A stretch of DNA of 64,000 bases from contig QKWP01000044.1 of the NCBI GenBank assembly GCA_003550325.1, forward strand, positions 1 to 64,000. The letters are read 5' to 3'. Below are positions 1 to 11,215 of this stretch, one piece after another; positions within the stretch are counted from its first letter, which is position 1; the number at the start of each line of letters is the position of its first letter. The DNA is from Gigaspora rosea. Its lineage: Eukaryota; Glomeromycota; Glomeromycetes; Diversisporales; Gigasporaceae. Under the pieces are notes generated by a model that ran no database searches, was not told the origin of the DNA, and worked only from the letters and a program-made list of their open reading frames with translations. Made by a program: the position numbers and the translations under genes.

Positions 1-96
1 AAAAAAAAAAAAAAAATATAATAATAAATAAAAATATAAAATTTTATATTAAATTGCGAAACCGTGCATAAAAAAGCATGATTATATGAATATGTA

Positions 97-256
97 TGTT
101 GTGTTCCAGATAAGAATTTGTCCCAATTTGGAATCTGGCCTAATCCTACCTCTAACTTTGGCCTAACCTAACTCTAAAGTCACCTAAAGTCCTAATTCTG
201 CTACAAAATTCTCATCTGGGGCAGACCGATTCCGAATCAGGCACTGGGACACAACA
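97..256. mobile_element. MITE with TGTTGTGT ends
   Basis: The left end reads TGTTGTGTTCCAG and the right end reads CTGGGACACAACA, giving imperfect terminal inverted repeats (TIRs). The inside continues the pairing loosely (AGATAAGAATTTG against CAAAATTCTCATCT) and has no ORF. It is a short non-autonomous element; the family is unknown. Confidence 0.55.
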
Positions 257-262
257 TGTATA

Positions 263-1689
263 TTGTTTATTTATTTTTTAAAAAATTTTGAAAATTTGCG
301 AAAATTTGCAAAATATTGCGAAACAATGTAAAAATATCAAAATACTACCTTCTGCATGCATTAGTTTATTGATCTGCATGAGTACGCGACCCCTGTAGGG
401 GGATAATTTGCATTTTTTTATTTGCAATATATTTCGAAATATTTCGAAATAATAACCGTAATATTACCGTAATATAGTCTAATATATTGCGTAATCTACC
501 GCATCGATCGTAAGATTTTTGTAATATTATGGCCCATAATATCTTATTTAAGATTACATATATATAATTCGCTATGAAGATTAGTGAAAACATAAAAGAG
601 TGAAAACTAGAAAAAGATATATATATGAGCTCAAAAAAAAATTAAACAAATTATATAGGCTTTTAAATGTGAAGCGATTAATGAATGAGAAAAAAATCAA
701 GATATCTTGAACAAAGATAAGAGAAAGAAAACAGTAAGAAGTAGACTATACAAAAAAAGTCCAAACAAAAAGATCTTAAAGAGAAATAAACCAAAGTATG
801 AAACAGAAAAGAAAAAAAGTTGGGACAAGGTTGAAAACCTTTTGACTGACCTAGTTCAAACTAATTCAAAGCTGCATGGTTTGGGCTTTGCAAACCAGTT
901 AGTAAATGAATCTAATAGGACCCTGAACATATAGTACAGAGGTCATATGTTACATGTTTTAGCAAAAACTTCTAAAATTTGAAAAGCAGCAAAACAGTTT
1001 TTAGCAATGATCTTGGCATTCAGTATCCAATTTGAATAAACTTTTTTTAAAATGAAACTCTCAGAAAATCCAGTTATGACCTATATAAGAAATGTCCAGG
1101 GTCCTAATCTAATGCAATCTTGACAAGACTAGCGACTACTATTCATCAACCCAAAAGATTATTTTCAGTAAGTTGAAGGCCCAAAAATAGAAAAAATGTT
1201 GCTGTGGCAGATTGCATTTGAGCACTTTTAAAATAGCTGGGTAAGTCTTTATTGTAAAAAAAGAAAAATTAAAGGTAGTAGTTAGAGATTCTTTGTAAAT
1301 AATAATATGCATATTCTTTAGTCAATAAAGGCAGGATTGCCAAAAAAAAATAAAAAATAAAAAAAACAAATTTCATCTCTTTAAATAATTAAATTTGGTT
1401 TCTTTATTAAAAATTTAAATTTAGCTACTATATATATTAAAAATTTAAATTTGGCCATTTTATATATAAATATTAGCTAAATTTCTAATTGGCCTCTTTA
1501 TATATATAAAAAATAAAATCTGAATTTGGTCACTAAAAATTTTTATTGGTTGGGACTAGATTGTATATACTGTATAATAATTAATAAGAGTTTTATTATC
1601 TTTAATTACAATTAATAAATAATAAATTATTGTTACAATTTACAAAAGATAACCAAATTTTAGATATGGTAATTTAGAAAAGTTGTTAA
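263..1689. other. AT-rich stretch, no recognised gene
   Basis: The only ORF of note is 707-934 (plus, 75 codons). It is strongly lysine-rich, matches nothing I know, and runs into a frame full of stops. It could be the tail of an old gene or transposon, but nothing supports a function. Homopolymer A runs and TATATA tracts fill the rest. Confidence 0.4.
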
Positions 1690-1738
1690 GTTGTTACTTC
1701 CTAAACAGCAGGTCTAGGGTTCAAATCCCACTAGCAAT
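1690..1738 (+). other. tRNA-like 3' half (possible tRNA-derived SINE relic)
   Basis: The segment GGGTTCAAATCCC near 1715-1727 matches a pol III B box and tRNA T-arm, with three clean G-C pairs. The expected acceptor strand and A box upstream are poor, so no complete cloverleaf can be drawn. It is best read as the remnant of a tRNA or a tRNA-derived SINE. Confidence 0.3.
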
Positions 1739-1739
1739 A

Positions 1740-4102
1740 CTTTAAAAAAATAGGCTTGTATTTGATAACTGCTTCTTATTGATTTGTTAGATATATTACC
1801 TATAGTCTGGTTCCACTATCTTGAATAAAAACTTTTAGCCATAGTTGTGTATCATTATACATACAAATTCAAAAAATAGAGAAATAGAAACCTATTTGGC
1901 AAGTTCTAAGTAAAAAAATAGCAAAAAACTTTGATAGTACTATTGAAACAAAACTAGAGCCAAAGAACTGAACAACAAGATTCTCAAAAAAGGAGTTTAC
2001 CAACCTGGCTACCAAAGTCATAATTAGAGAAAAAGAATCTATATTATGAAAGTAGATACAAAGAAAAAAAGAACTATAATAGCACCTAATGCAGGTAAAA
2101 CATTCTATCTGGCTAACTGGTTTGGAAGTTTGGAATAAATCAGTTAAAGAACTAAAGAAAAGGTAGAAGTAGATGCTAGGGTTAGAGCAAACCTTATAAG
2201 AGCAAAAGTAGATAATAATAGAGGTTCAAGAGTACTTCTAATAGTTAATGCTATAGTACAAGTTACCAAAGTATAGGTGAATATCTGATAAACAGGTACC
2301 ATTTTACCAAGTTTTTTTTGTAAAAATAAAGTAGTTCTAAAATATAAAAGAATAGATCTGGAGGGTCCAAACTGACTAATGTACTACAAATACTCTAGTA
2401 AATTAGTTGAGATTGATCAAGAAGCAGAAAATTAAAGGGTTTAAATAGACAATTCTCATAATTGGGTTGCAGGTGAAACCTTTAGGCAGACCATTTAAAT
2501 TAGATACTAAAAGTATATACCAGTATATAGTTAGTTGTACTCTTATTCATGTGTAATTTCTAATAAGTAAACTGAATAAATCTATACTTTCAAGCAGGTA
2601 TTTTGAAACCAAAAAAAAAAAATAACTAAACTTCAATTTAGAATTCTATTATCTAATTTTTTTTCTTTTATTCTTTTATTTTATTTTTAATATATCAATA
2701 AAAATTATCTATACACATTATATAGCTTTTATTAAAAAATAAAATTTGTAATTTCAACTTACAATAATTATTTTTATAAATAAAATATAAATCTTTATTT
2801 TTTTACTAAATAAATTAATTATATAATTTCTTTAATTTTCTTAAAATAGATGTTCCAATTCCAAAAATAAATAATTATTAATTATAAAATAATATTGAGA
2901 TCATTATTTGTTTACTTAAAAGTAAAATGCCAAGATTCCATTTAATGATGTCAATTTCTGCTGTGATTTTTTAACAGTTAGAAATTCCCTGCTTTTTTGT
3001 ATTCTTTATATATGTTATATATGTAGGAATGGAATTTAAGGGGATTTGGAATTTCCTAGTTAAATTAGGTGTACATATGATAAAATCAACCCCAAAATGG
3101 TGGGTTTATATATACCATACTGCACTGATTAAAAGACCCGGGTCTAAAACAAATTACCTAACCAAAACTTATAAAATACCCTGGTATATTATATTGCAGA
3201 GGATCTCTATCGCAAACTAGAAAATTTTCAAATGCATATACATTCCTTATTCATGGTATATAGTCTGAGAATTTAAAAAGAGTTGCTCACAATTAATGGA
3301 ATTCCTGAGATTTTCACCCACATGGGGGATATAATAAAGTGGGGATCTTTTAAATTCTGTTCCCACTTACAACATATACAAGCAATATAAATAATTCAAT
3401 AGTTGAATAATACTACTTCAGACTGTAATTTTTAAGTTCCGTTTCGGAAAAAAGCAGATTATATCACCCAGAAATTTTGTGCCCTGATGATGATGGTGAA
3501 ATTTGGATCTATTTTATGTACGATTCTTAAAATTTTTTAGGGCCTGGATTTAGGGTTAGAGTTATTAATAAAAGAATATAGATGATTTTTGGTAGGATTT
3601 ATATTTCAAATTGAGAACCCCTAATTTCACCATCACCCGATTTCATGACAAGTATTAAACCCATTAGTATATATATATATTGAAGCAATAGCTGAATTAG
3701 ATAATTTTTGTACCAGTTAAATAAGATTTTTCAGATGTTTTACTATCTAATTTTTTGATTTTTTTTTTAATTTTAGCTAATCAGTGTTTAGCTCTGCACG
3801 TATAATCAGGTAAATGGAAATTGCTAGAATAAATGACTATAATGACTCGAATAATTTTTAATGCGAATAGGAAAATAAGATATATTTTTTTCATGAAAAA
3901 GCCATACATTCCACCAATAACAAGAGTATCTATTTCTTATTAATTAAAGTAACTTGAACTTGGCTTGCTCTTAATCATTTTGTTATTATCAAAAATCGTA
4001 TTAAATTTATTATAAATTTTATAAATGATTTACATGTAAGTACGAAAAAAAAAGAAAATTTAAATAATTTTCATACTTGAAATAATCATGTGAAGAAATA
4101 TG
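1740..4102. other. AT-rich stretch without a recognised gene
   Basis: Translations in all frames are broken by frequent stops. The one structure is a possible small inverted-repeat element at 3487-3637. The 63-codon ORF at 3029-3220 has no recognisable features and is not called. Confidence 0.4.
3487..3637. mobile_element. Possible small MITE with GATGGTGAAATT ends
   Basis: The motif GATGGTGAAATTTGG near 3491 is repeated inverted as CTAATTTCACCATCAC near 3621-3636, about 150 bases apart. No target duplication is clear. Confidence 0.35.
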
Positions 4103-5872
4103 TCAAGAAAAATTATCAGCGTAATCAACTCTAGGTCTTAATATCACTTGTGCTTTAGTAATTACTCTATCATAACTATAATTACTATTATCATTCATCA
4201 TAATTGCTACGGCTGGAAATGCACAAATTTCAATATCACATTCCTCTGAATCCCCCAAACTTGAAATAATTTCATCCATAATTTCTATATCGAAAATGTC
4301 ACCACTCTCATAAAAAAGAACTTTTGGAGGTAATTCTTGAGTATACATACGAAAATGAAATAATTTCATAATTCTGTAAACTAAATCTTTTGCTTCCGAT
4401 GGTAATTGAGTCTTTTTTTGATTCGATTCTATAGTTCTGTATTTATCCATTAATTCCAAGAGGTCTTTAACAATTTTTTGAATGAGTGGATGATCTCGAT
4501 TAGCAAATCCTCTATTACTTAAGGCAGCATAAATTTGTTGACGTATCTTTATTGGAAGAATATTCGTATATTCATCGTTTCCTCGGTTAACTTTTGAAAA
4601 ACGATTAGTTAAATTAATTAAATCTTTGGTTTTTTTTATGATACCAACTTCAAGTAAATCATTTGGTAAATTTGTAATTTCGCAGAATGAATATCCATGT
4701 TGATCATCAAAATAATTTGATATTTCTCGATAAATAAATTCAAATATATGTCTTTGTAAAACTGCACCAAGAATTGATTTCATTTGTGGACCATCATAAG
4801 TTATTGAACATTTATATTTTTTAAACAGTTCATTAGCCGCTTGTATATTAATTTTTATTTGAGATATCTTAGGTGACCCTTTTACATTAGTGAAAGCTGA
4901 TAATTCACGTTGAAGAAATTCAATTTCTTTCATTAACTGACAAGGATGATTAGGATCATCATCTTTCCATGAGAAATTCATAGCATTTCCTAACTTAACC
5001 TGATGGTTTGCTGCTTCATCTCTTAAACGTTCAACTTCTTGATGCGATCTTTCTATTTCATCTTGTAATTTTTCAAGTTCGTTGGCCAACTCTTCGTTTT
5101 TTTTTTCTAAAGCCATTATCTGCTCTGATTGATCATTTTGTATATTGTGCACATTATGTACATTATGTACATTATGTACATTATGTACATTATGTATATT
5201 TTGTATGTTTTGTTCATTTTGAACATTTCGTACTTTTCGTACTTTTCGTACTTTTTGTACATTTCGTGCATTTGGTACATTTTGGACATACGGGTAGCTT
5301 CCATTTTCATCAAGCATAAGGTGAAACTTGATCATATGTTCATATGAAGTAATATAAATTGCATATTGTGCGTAAGTGGAAGATTGAATTCCAAAAATAC
5401 ATGTCAAACGTAATAGACCCCTTTGTTCCGGATCCATGTAAGATATAATAGATTGATTCGAGCTTGGAAAACTATGATTAACATGAAGATGATTAATAAT
5501 TTCATTTATCACATCATTTCGTAATTCGGTATCCTTTGATTCTATACTTTTATTATAGTTTATAAAATAATTTCCAATGATATCGCATCGGTATCCGTAT
5601 CCACCGTGTAAAATTATATTTTCTATTGCATTTTGAATGATTGACGATTCCCAATAAAATTCTCTAAGCGCATTATAAATATCTGGTTCACTGTTCCATA
5701 CAACAAAAAATAGGCGAGCGTAATCATCCCAATTTTTTATAGTTCCAAAAAATTTGAAAACTTCTGAAAAATAGTTAGGAGTATAGGTGACAGGTTCCTT
5801 TAAATTATCTGAAGGTTCGTGTGGAAGTGGTGTCGGGACAAATATGTCTTCATATTGCTGAGTATAACTCAT
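4103..5872 (-). CDS. Uncharacterised coiled-coil protein, paralogue of 9145-10797
   Basis: A single-exon ORF of 589 residues; I do not recognise a named domain. It has a globular N-terminal part (1-190), a low-complexity run of three-residue repeats of the NVH/NVQ/KVR type (about 197-246), a charged coiled coil (about 250-297), and a conserved C-terminal half. That half includes a W-DDDP motif (302-307), FTNVKG (327-332) and LPIKIRQQIYAALSNRGF (439-456), all shared in the same order with the protein at 9145-10797. Both genes lie on the minus strand about 3.3 kb apart with an unrelated gene between, so they look like dispersed tandem duplicates. I recall similar proteins only from Rhizophagus, function unknown. 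There is no signal peptide, and the first ATG is used because stops lie upstream. The reading frame is certain; the role is not. Confidence 0.85.
   Translation of the reverse strand: MSYTQQYEDIFVPTPLPHEPSDNLKEPVTYTPNYFSEVFKFFGTIKNWDDYARLFFVVWNSEPDIYNALREFYWESSIIQNAIENIILHGGYGYRCDIIGNYFINYNKSIESKDTELRNDVINEIINHLHVNHSFPSSNQSIISYMDPEQRGLLRLTCIFGIQSSTYAQYAIYITSYEHMIKFHLMLDENGSYPYVQNVPNARNVQKVRKVRKVRNVQNEQNIQNIHNVHNVHNVHNVHNVHNIQNDQSEQIMALEKKNEELANELEKLQDEIERSHQEVERLRDEAANHQVKLGNAMNFSWKDDDPNHPCQLMKEIEFLQRELSAFTNVKGSPKISQIKINIQAANELFKKYKCSITYDGPQMKSILGAVLQRHIFEFIYREISNYFDDQHGYSFCEITNLPNDLLEVGIIKKTKDLINLTNRFSKVNRGNDEYTNILPIKIRQQIYAALSNRGFANRDHPLIQKIVKDLLELMDKYRTIESNQKKTQLPSEAKDLVYRIMKLFHFRMYTQELPPKVLFYESGDIFDIEIMDEIISSLGDSEECDIEICAFPAVAIMMNDNSNYSYDRVITKAQVILRPRVDYADNFS
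5143..5282 (-). repeat. In-frame 9-base tandem repeat inside a CDS
   Basis: The nine-base unit ACATTATGT is repeated about five times exactly, followed by degraded units. It encodes the NVHNVH tract. Because the unit is a multiple of three, length changes keep the frame. Confidence 0.8.
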
Positions 5873-7244
5873 CTTTTTTTAAAATCAATTTTCTTTTTTT
5901 TAAAAAAAAAATAATAATAATAAAAATAAAGATAATCTTTTTAAAACACTTTATAACGAAACACTTTCAAGCCACATTTTTTTGTCATTGTAGAAATATA
6001 TAGTAAAATATGCATGCATTTGGAAATACTGTGACAATTTCTCGAATTGTGATAAATTTGATTTTGAGCTAATGCTTATTTATCTACAAAAGTTAATAAG
6101 ATTGTTCAAGTTTAAACAAAACAACTGGGATAGATTTTCCTTAAAAACAAATTATTCTAAAATTATATAATATTACGTATATATTTTAGATTTCATGGAT
6201 CTGGACGTAGTTACGTAATGTATTCCTTTTAATTATTATAGTCATTTAATTTTTTTATACCAATATATCGATATATCGACATACGTACTGTACATCTGTC
6301 ATGTGTTTCTTCTGCGCACATGAATGTCAAGGGGGTTATTAGTATAGGAATGAGGGACATCGCCATCTCTATTACCATTGATTATTTTGGAAGGTGGGAA
6401 AGATTTAATACTTGTGTGTCATAAGGGATAATATCGAAAAACTGGTTTTCTTAATAAATATCTCCGTATTGATATTCGTAATCTAGTTTATCCGGGGAAA
6501 GATTATTTTTTATTTTTAATAAATAACGCCATATCTATATCTGTATATACCATATCTATATACGTAATCTAGTTTTTATCCGGTGAACAGACTGGCATTG
6601 TTGCAGAATTAGGCAGGTCATGAAGATCATTTCGGGATAAAAGTAGGTTAAACCCTATCTGGTGCAACAATATGACAACATTAATAAATCCTAATACTAA
6701 TTAGATAAATAATTCTGGTTTATATCCAGAACTTTTGGACTACACTCTAAGGTTGTTTTTATCCGATGAAAAGACTTATTTTTGGAAACTTCAAACCTGG
6801 TTTTTTTTTTAAATAACGCCTGATTGATATGCATAATCTAGTTTATCTGGTGAAAGATTATTTTTGGGAAATTGATTTCGTTTTTTTTAAAGGGTTTGAC
6901 ATACACGTATACTTATTTAGTATTATTCGCAATTGGCATGAATATCGAAATTCTTTGAATCCACGCGTATAACAATTTTTTTTTTTTATGCAATTATTCA
7001 GATGTAGCACTTGCAACAGTAATCAATCATTGCTTAAATTCTTTGTCTAGAGCGACTGATTATGACCTAACGCTAATAAACAAATTAAAATTCTAAAGAA
7101 GTCACATGCTCAGTTTACATCAACATTAATATTAGGATTCCATATTAGAAGTCTTCTTGGTGTAAAACAGTTTCTAAATTAAATGATAAAATGCATTGTG
7201 TAAAAAATCAATCTATTAATTAAATTAAAGAGTCTAATAGTCAC
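5873..7244. other. Intergenic region with decayed repeat units
   Basis: No gene is seen. Four degraded copies of a unit resembling ACGTAATCTAGTTTATCCGG followed by GAAAGATTATTTTT lie at about 6455-6510, 6525-6590, 6735-6790 and 6810-6870. They are often preceded by AATAACGCC, which suggests an old tandem repeat. The first 150 bases upstream of the 4103-5872 gene are A/T homopolymers and may hold its promoter. Confidence 0.4.
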
Positions 7245-8600
7245 TTAATTGACTATTAGATTGCTTGCCTGATAATAACGATCGATCTTATTCAAAGCCA
7301 ACTCAAATTCTTGTTGGTTAGCCCAAGGTTCCCATGGATTAAATTCTTTATTGTTAAAGGAATAATTATTTGAATTATTACACTTCTTTTTAACACTATA
7401 CTTCTTGCTGTATCTGACAATGATAGTTGATGGTTCATCAGGCTCTATTCCCCATGCATGTTGTACATTTTTCTTAAAAGAATGGTCTACAAAATAACCA
7501 TTTTTGTAGTTTGTATTCTGTTCATTGGTTTTCTTTTTATTTAGAGAATGGCTGGATGCTGAATTTTCAATGATGAAATCATAAGATTTGAGATCCATTT
7601 CATTTCTTTTATTGTGAACTTCCAAATTAAGTGTATCTTGAGTTTTATTGTTATTGGATCTCAAAGACATCTATAATTATAAAATAAAGTGTTTACAAGT
7701 ATATACTATTTATTCTGGAATTATATATAAACAATGGTCTTTTTTTTTGTCTTACTTGATTTTGCATGTCAATTTTTCTCACTCTTCCTGCAAGTAAAAG
7801 ATTTTTAACCCGTTTAGTGTTACCCTCATTAATGTTATGATCAAAATAAATATGCTGCTGAAATTCATGAGGAGGGATGTATTGATTTTCAAATTTATAA
7901 GATGGACCTATTTCAGATTTCTATGCAAATAGCACAGACAAAACAAAATATCAAGGAGCTAAAAAAAAAAAATAAAAAACAATAATGCATGAAAAAAATT
8001 CTATGCCAGGTTTTATCTATCTTTAGTCACGTGGTTATACCCGCGAAAGACATCATCTGGTCTATTTTAGCATTTGAATACATTTTCTAAAGATTCATAA
8101 AATTCGAAATTGCTCCTGAATATAAAATTCATAAAGATTTAAATTTTAATAGGAATGTTCTCCAGGACTTGAAAATGGATTTAAATGATTAAATTTTCTT
8201 TTTTTTTTTATTAAAAAAAATTTATGTAATTATTAAAACCTCGAATTTTAACGATCGACAAAACCTGGCACAGAATATTTTCATGCATAAATCATAACGA
8301 TAAAATGTTTTTTATTTTGTATTTTACTTGATCATTTATTTCACCTTTAATTCTTTTAGGAAACGAAAACTCTTGTATATTTTCACATTTAGGACGTTTT
8401 CTTTCATTGGAAAAGTTTCTTTGCACACGAGCCCAAACTTTATTTTTATAAAAAGGCCAGAGTACTTTATCACCTGTTCAAAATACATTGAATTAAAGAT
8501 ATCTTACAATATTACAATATTACAATATTATAAATTAAATCGATAAAATTATAACTTACTTTGATTATTTTCATTAATCACTATGGATCTATTTCTGTTC
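7245..8600 (-). CDS. Spliced gene of unknown function (5' end incomplete)
   Basis: Four minus-strand exons join in phase: 8560-8600, 8328-8473, 7756-7920 and 7245-7670. Donors are GTAAGT, GTAAAA and GTAAGA and every acceptor ends in AG. The product is a basic, Asn/Lys-rich protein with a segment DKVLWPFYKNKVWARVQ, a segment LLLAGRVRKID, and near its C-terminus NPWEPWANQQEFELAL. The last two, in that order, resemble the N-terminal region of fungal Plavaka (CACTA-like) transposases, where a G-R-V-type segment precedes a YPF..W.E-type motif. The resemblance is from memory and weak. The catalytic part is absent, so this would be a truncated or captured fragment. A further 5' exon may lie in the open frame 8710-8946. 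Splicing is well supported; identity is not. Confidence 0.55.
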
Positions 8601-8984
8601 CTATATTATAAGTAAACCAAATCTGATCAAAATCTTTTTTTTCAATATACTTGCCTTTTTAAATCAAAAATTTTACCGGCTTAATTGATTCTTATGTATC
8701 CATTTTGATTCAACCATTTTTTTTACAGCAAAGAGACATGAAAACACGTTTAAAAAAAAAAAAGTGAGAAATTTTTAAATTTATTATTAGATCAGTTGAA
8801 AAATTTTTAAGTTTATTTTTTGACATCACATTGATTAAGAATACATCATGAAGATTTTCTGAGTTTAGCGAGTTTAATTTCCAAAACACCTTTTCACATG
8901 ACATTAAATGAGTCTCGTGTATATATTGTTCGCGAAGAAATAGCATTTTTATTTAATAAATAAATAAATACAGAATATAATTTA

Positions 8985-9108
8985 ACACTAAATGACTCAA
9001 GCACTTCACTCAATGGACTCTACAATGAATCTGATTGGTCGGTCTGATCAAACTGGCCAATCTAGATTCTTTATTGAATTCATTGAGAGAAGTGCCCTAA
9101 ATGAATAA
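8985..9108. mobile_element. Short inverted-repeat element
   Basis: AAGCACTTCACTCAATG near 8999 pairs with CATTGAGAGAAGTGCC near 9080. The inner arms around ATGAATCTGATTGG and CCAATCTAGATTC also pair. About 120 bases long and non-coding, it lies just 3' of the 9145-10797 gene. Confidence 0.5.
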
Positions 9109-9144
9109 TTTATATAAATTAATAATAAAAAAAATTTTTGATTT

Positions 9145-10797
9145 TTAAATTTTTGGTCGTACTGTTACTTTAGCTTTAGTAAATACCCTTTTTTCACAAT
9201 CAATTACTATAGCGGGAAATGAGCAAATTTCAACTACAAAATCTTTAATATCACCTTGCCAAATACAATCCATAAGTTCAACATCAATAGGATCACCATT
9301 TTCATAAAAAAAAATATTAGGTATTGGTTCCTGAGTATTTAATCGAAAACAAAATATATTTAAAACTTGTTGAATTATTGATGTCGCTTTTGTAATATTT
9401 TGTTTATTTTTTTCTTTTGATTCTATTTTTCTGTATTTTTCCATTTCTCTTTTAAGACCTTCAAGTGTTTGTTTAACAAGTTGATGATTTTGAGTATTAA
9501 ATCCTCTATTGGAAAGTGCTGCAAATATTTGTTGACGTAATTTTATCGGAAGAACCCGAGTGTGTTCATCATTTCCCGCATTAACTTCTGAAAAACGTGT
9601 TATCAATGGAATTAATTCTTGTGTCCGAGAACTAATGCCTGCCTCAAGATGGTCATCTTCTATATTGGTATCTGTAGTTGAAATTTTTCTCTTAAAATTT
9701 TCAGAAATTTCGTATATAAAATCAAGTATTCGTCTTTGTAGAGCGGCTGCCAAAACTACTTTCATTTGTTTATCATCACATTTTGTTGAACAATTGTACC
9801 TTTTAAAGAGTTCAGAGACTGCTTCTTGATTAATTTGTACGTCAACTCCTTTGACTCCGGTAAAGGATTGCAAGTCACTCTGAAGTTTTTCAATATCTTT
9901 AATTAATTGCATAGAATTATTAGGATCGTCATCACGCCATCTAAAATTCACGACATTACCCAATGCTGCTTGGTGTCTTGCTGCTTCAAGTTTCAATTTT
10001 TCTGCTTCAAGCTTCAATTTTATATTTTCTTCTAAAATTTTTGTCATTTCATTATTTGATGTTTTATTGCAAGACATTTCTATTTGACGACTTGATTGTT
10101 TATATTCGTCATATTCTGTTGATTCGGAAATATTTCGTGTTTTTGAATTTCGGTCATTCTGTTCTGTTATAAATTCGTTTAAGGGTTGCTGAATTTGACC
10201 ATCTGGTATTTTATCTCTGAATAGATTAATATATTTCGCGAAGTCTGAGAATGATACAAGTCTACTAATGCAAATTTCACGTAATAATAATCTTTCTTGA
10301 ACAGTCAAATTTTTTAATTGCTTGAGAAATTCTTTATGATCTTTAACGGAATGAGAACGAAGCTCCTCTCCCACATTTTCAATCAATCGACTCATATTTT
10401 TTTCATCATGAGATAATCGTAATTTTCTGTATTCGTTAAGGAATTCTTTTATTGACCAAAGTATATTCGGACTAGCACCGCCATTATTATTTATTTCTTC
10501 GATTAATTCTTGAATTTCTGTTAATTGTTCCATAACTTCTGAGTTCATTTGGTCATCACAGCTACAAACCATTATGAATAAAAGGGGATAACCATTCCAT
10601 CTGGGTATTGACCCAAAAATTCTAAAAAGTTCAAGTATATTGTTTTCACGGTCATTTTGAACGTTACTATAACGGGGAGGTGCTTTAGGAAGTTCATAAC
10701 CTCTTCCATAATCTCTTTCATAACCTCTTCCATAATTTCTTCCATAATCTCTTCCATAATCTCTTCCATAATAATTTCTAGAATAATATCGGTTCAT
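9145..10797 (-). CDS. Uncharacterised coiled-coil protein, paralogue of 4103-5872
   Basis: A single-exon ORF with the same architecture as the protein at 4103-5872. The chosen start at 10797 gives 550 residues. An in-frame ATG at 10851 would add 18 hydrophobic residues, but the later ATG begins a normal polar N-terminus as in the paralogue. The N-terminus is a Tyr/Gly/Arg repeat (GRDYGRDYGRNYGRGY, about residues 11-34) of the RNA-binding or phase-separating low-complexity kind. A helical middle follows, then a short coiled coil (about 254-275), RWRDDDPN (286-293), FTGVKG (312-317) and LPIKLRQQIFAALSNRGF (416-433). The two paralogues differ mostly in the low-complexity insert: YGR repeats here, NVH repeats there. 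I cannot name a function. The gene faces the Hsp70-like gene head to head. Confidence 0.85.
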   Translation of the reverse strand: MNRYYSRNYYGRDYGRDYGRNYGRGYERDYGRGYELPKAPPRYSNVQNDRENNILELFRIFGSIPRWNGYPLLFIMVCSCDDQMNSEVMEQLTEIQELIEEINNNGGASPNILWSIKEFLNEYRKLRLSHDEKNMSRLIENVGEELRSHSVKDHKEFLKQLKNLTVQERLLLREICISRLVSFSDFAKYINLFRDKIPDGQIQQPLNEFITEQNDRNSKTRNISESTEYDEYKQSSRQIEMSCNKTSNNEMTKILEENIKLKLEAEKLKLEAARHQAALGNVVNFRWRDDDPNNSMQLIKDIEKLQSDLQSFTGVKGVDVQINQEAVSELFKRYNCSTKCDDKQMKVVLAAALQRRILDFIYEISENFKRKISTTDTNIEDDHLEAGISSRTQELIPLITRFSEVNAGNDEHTRVLPIKLRQQIFAALSNRGFNTQNHQLVKQTLEGLKREMEKYRKIESKEKNKQNITKATSIIQQVLNIFCFRLNTQEPIPNIFFYENGDPIDVELMDCIWQGDIKDFVVEICSFPAIVIDCEKRVFTKAKVTVRPKI

Positions 10798-11215
10798 TCT
10801 TAAGAGCGAACTAGCAAAAAAATGGGTTAAAAGATAATGATAAAGGATCAATTATCTTTATATACCCGATACGCATAGCCTCAGATGTTCGGCAAATCAT
10901 CCGCCTACCGTAGTTAACTTTAAAATCAGGTTATTTTGTCATTGTTCACTTTTTTGTTCGTGAGAATTTTTATCTGCTTACAAACCATAAATAACGGTAG
11001 ATCTTTAATCAGGAATTTGAAAGCCGTCTCCGGTGAAACCATATAAAGTTCTTATCAATGAAAAAATTGAAATCCAAGAATAAAACAGGATTAAAATCAA
11101 ATCTTTTAATGTTAATTACACGTTGTACGACTTTTTCGATACATCACAAAATTTCAAATATAAATTTAAGCCACTGTCTTTTCACTAAATTTTTTCATTA
11201 TCAAAATTAATTATC
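10798..11215. promoter_or_regulatory. Shared upstream region between two divergent genes
   Basis: About 420 bases separate the start codons of the minus-strand gene at 9145-10797 and the plus-strand Hsp70-like gene. It presumably holds both promoters. TATATA-like and A/T-rich segments are present (for example 10855-10865), but no specific factor site can be claimed. Confidence 0.4.

Noticed and set aside
380-400. GACCCCTGTAGGGG similarity with 36140-36150
   Set aside because: Too short to call a shared repeat; flanks do not match.
5008-5347. ORFs with HYVHYV or IMYIMY repeats
   Set aside because: Other-frame readings of the 9-base repeat inside the 4103-5872 gene.
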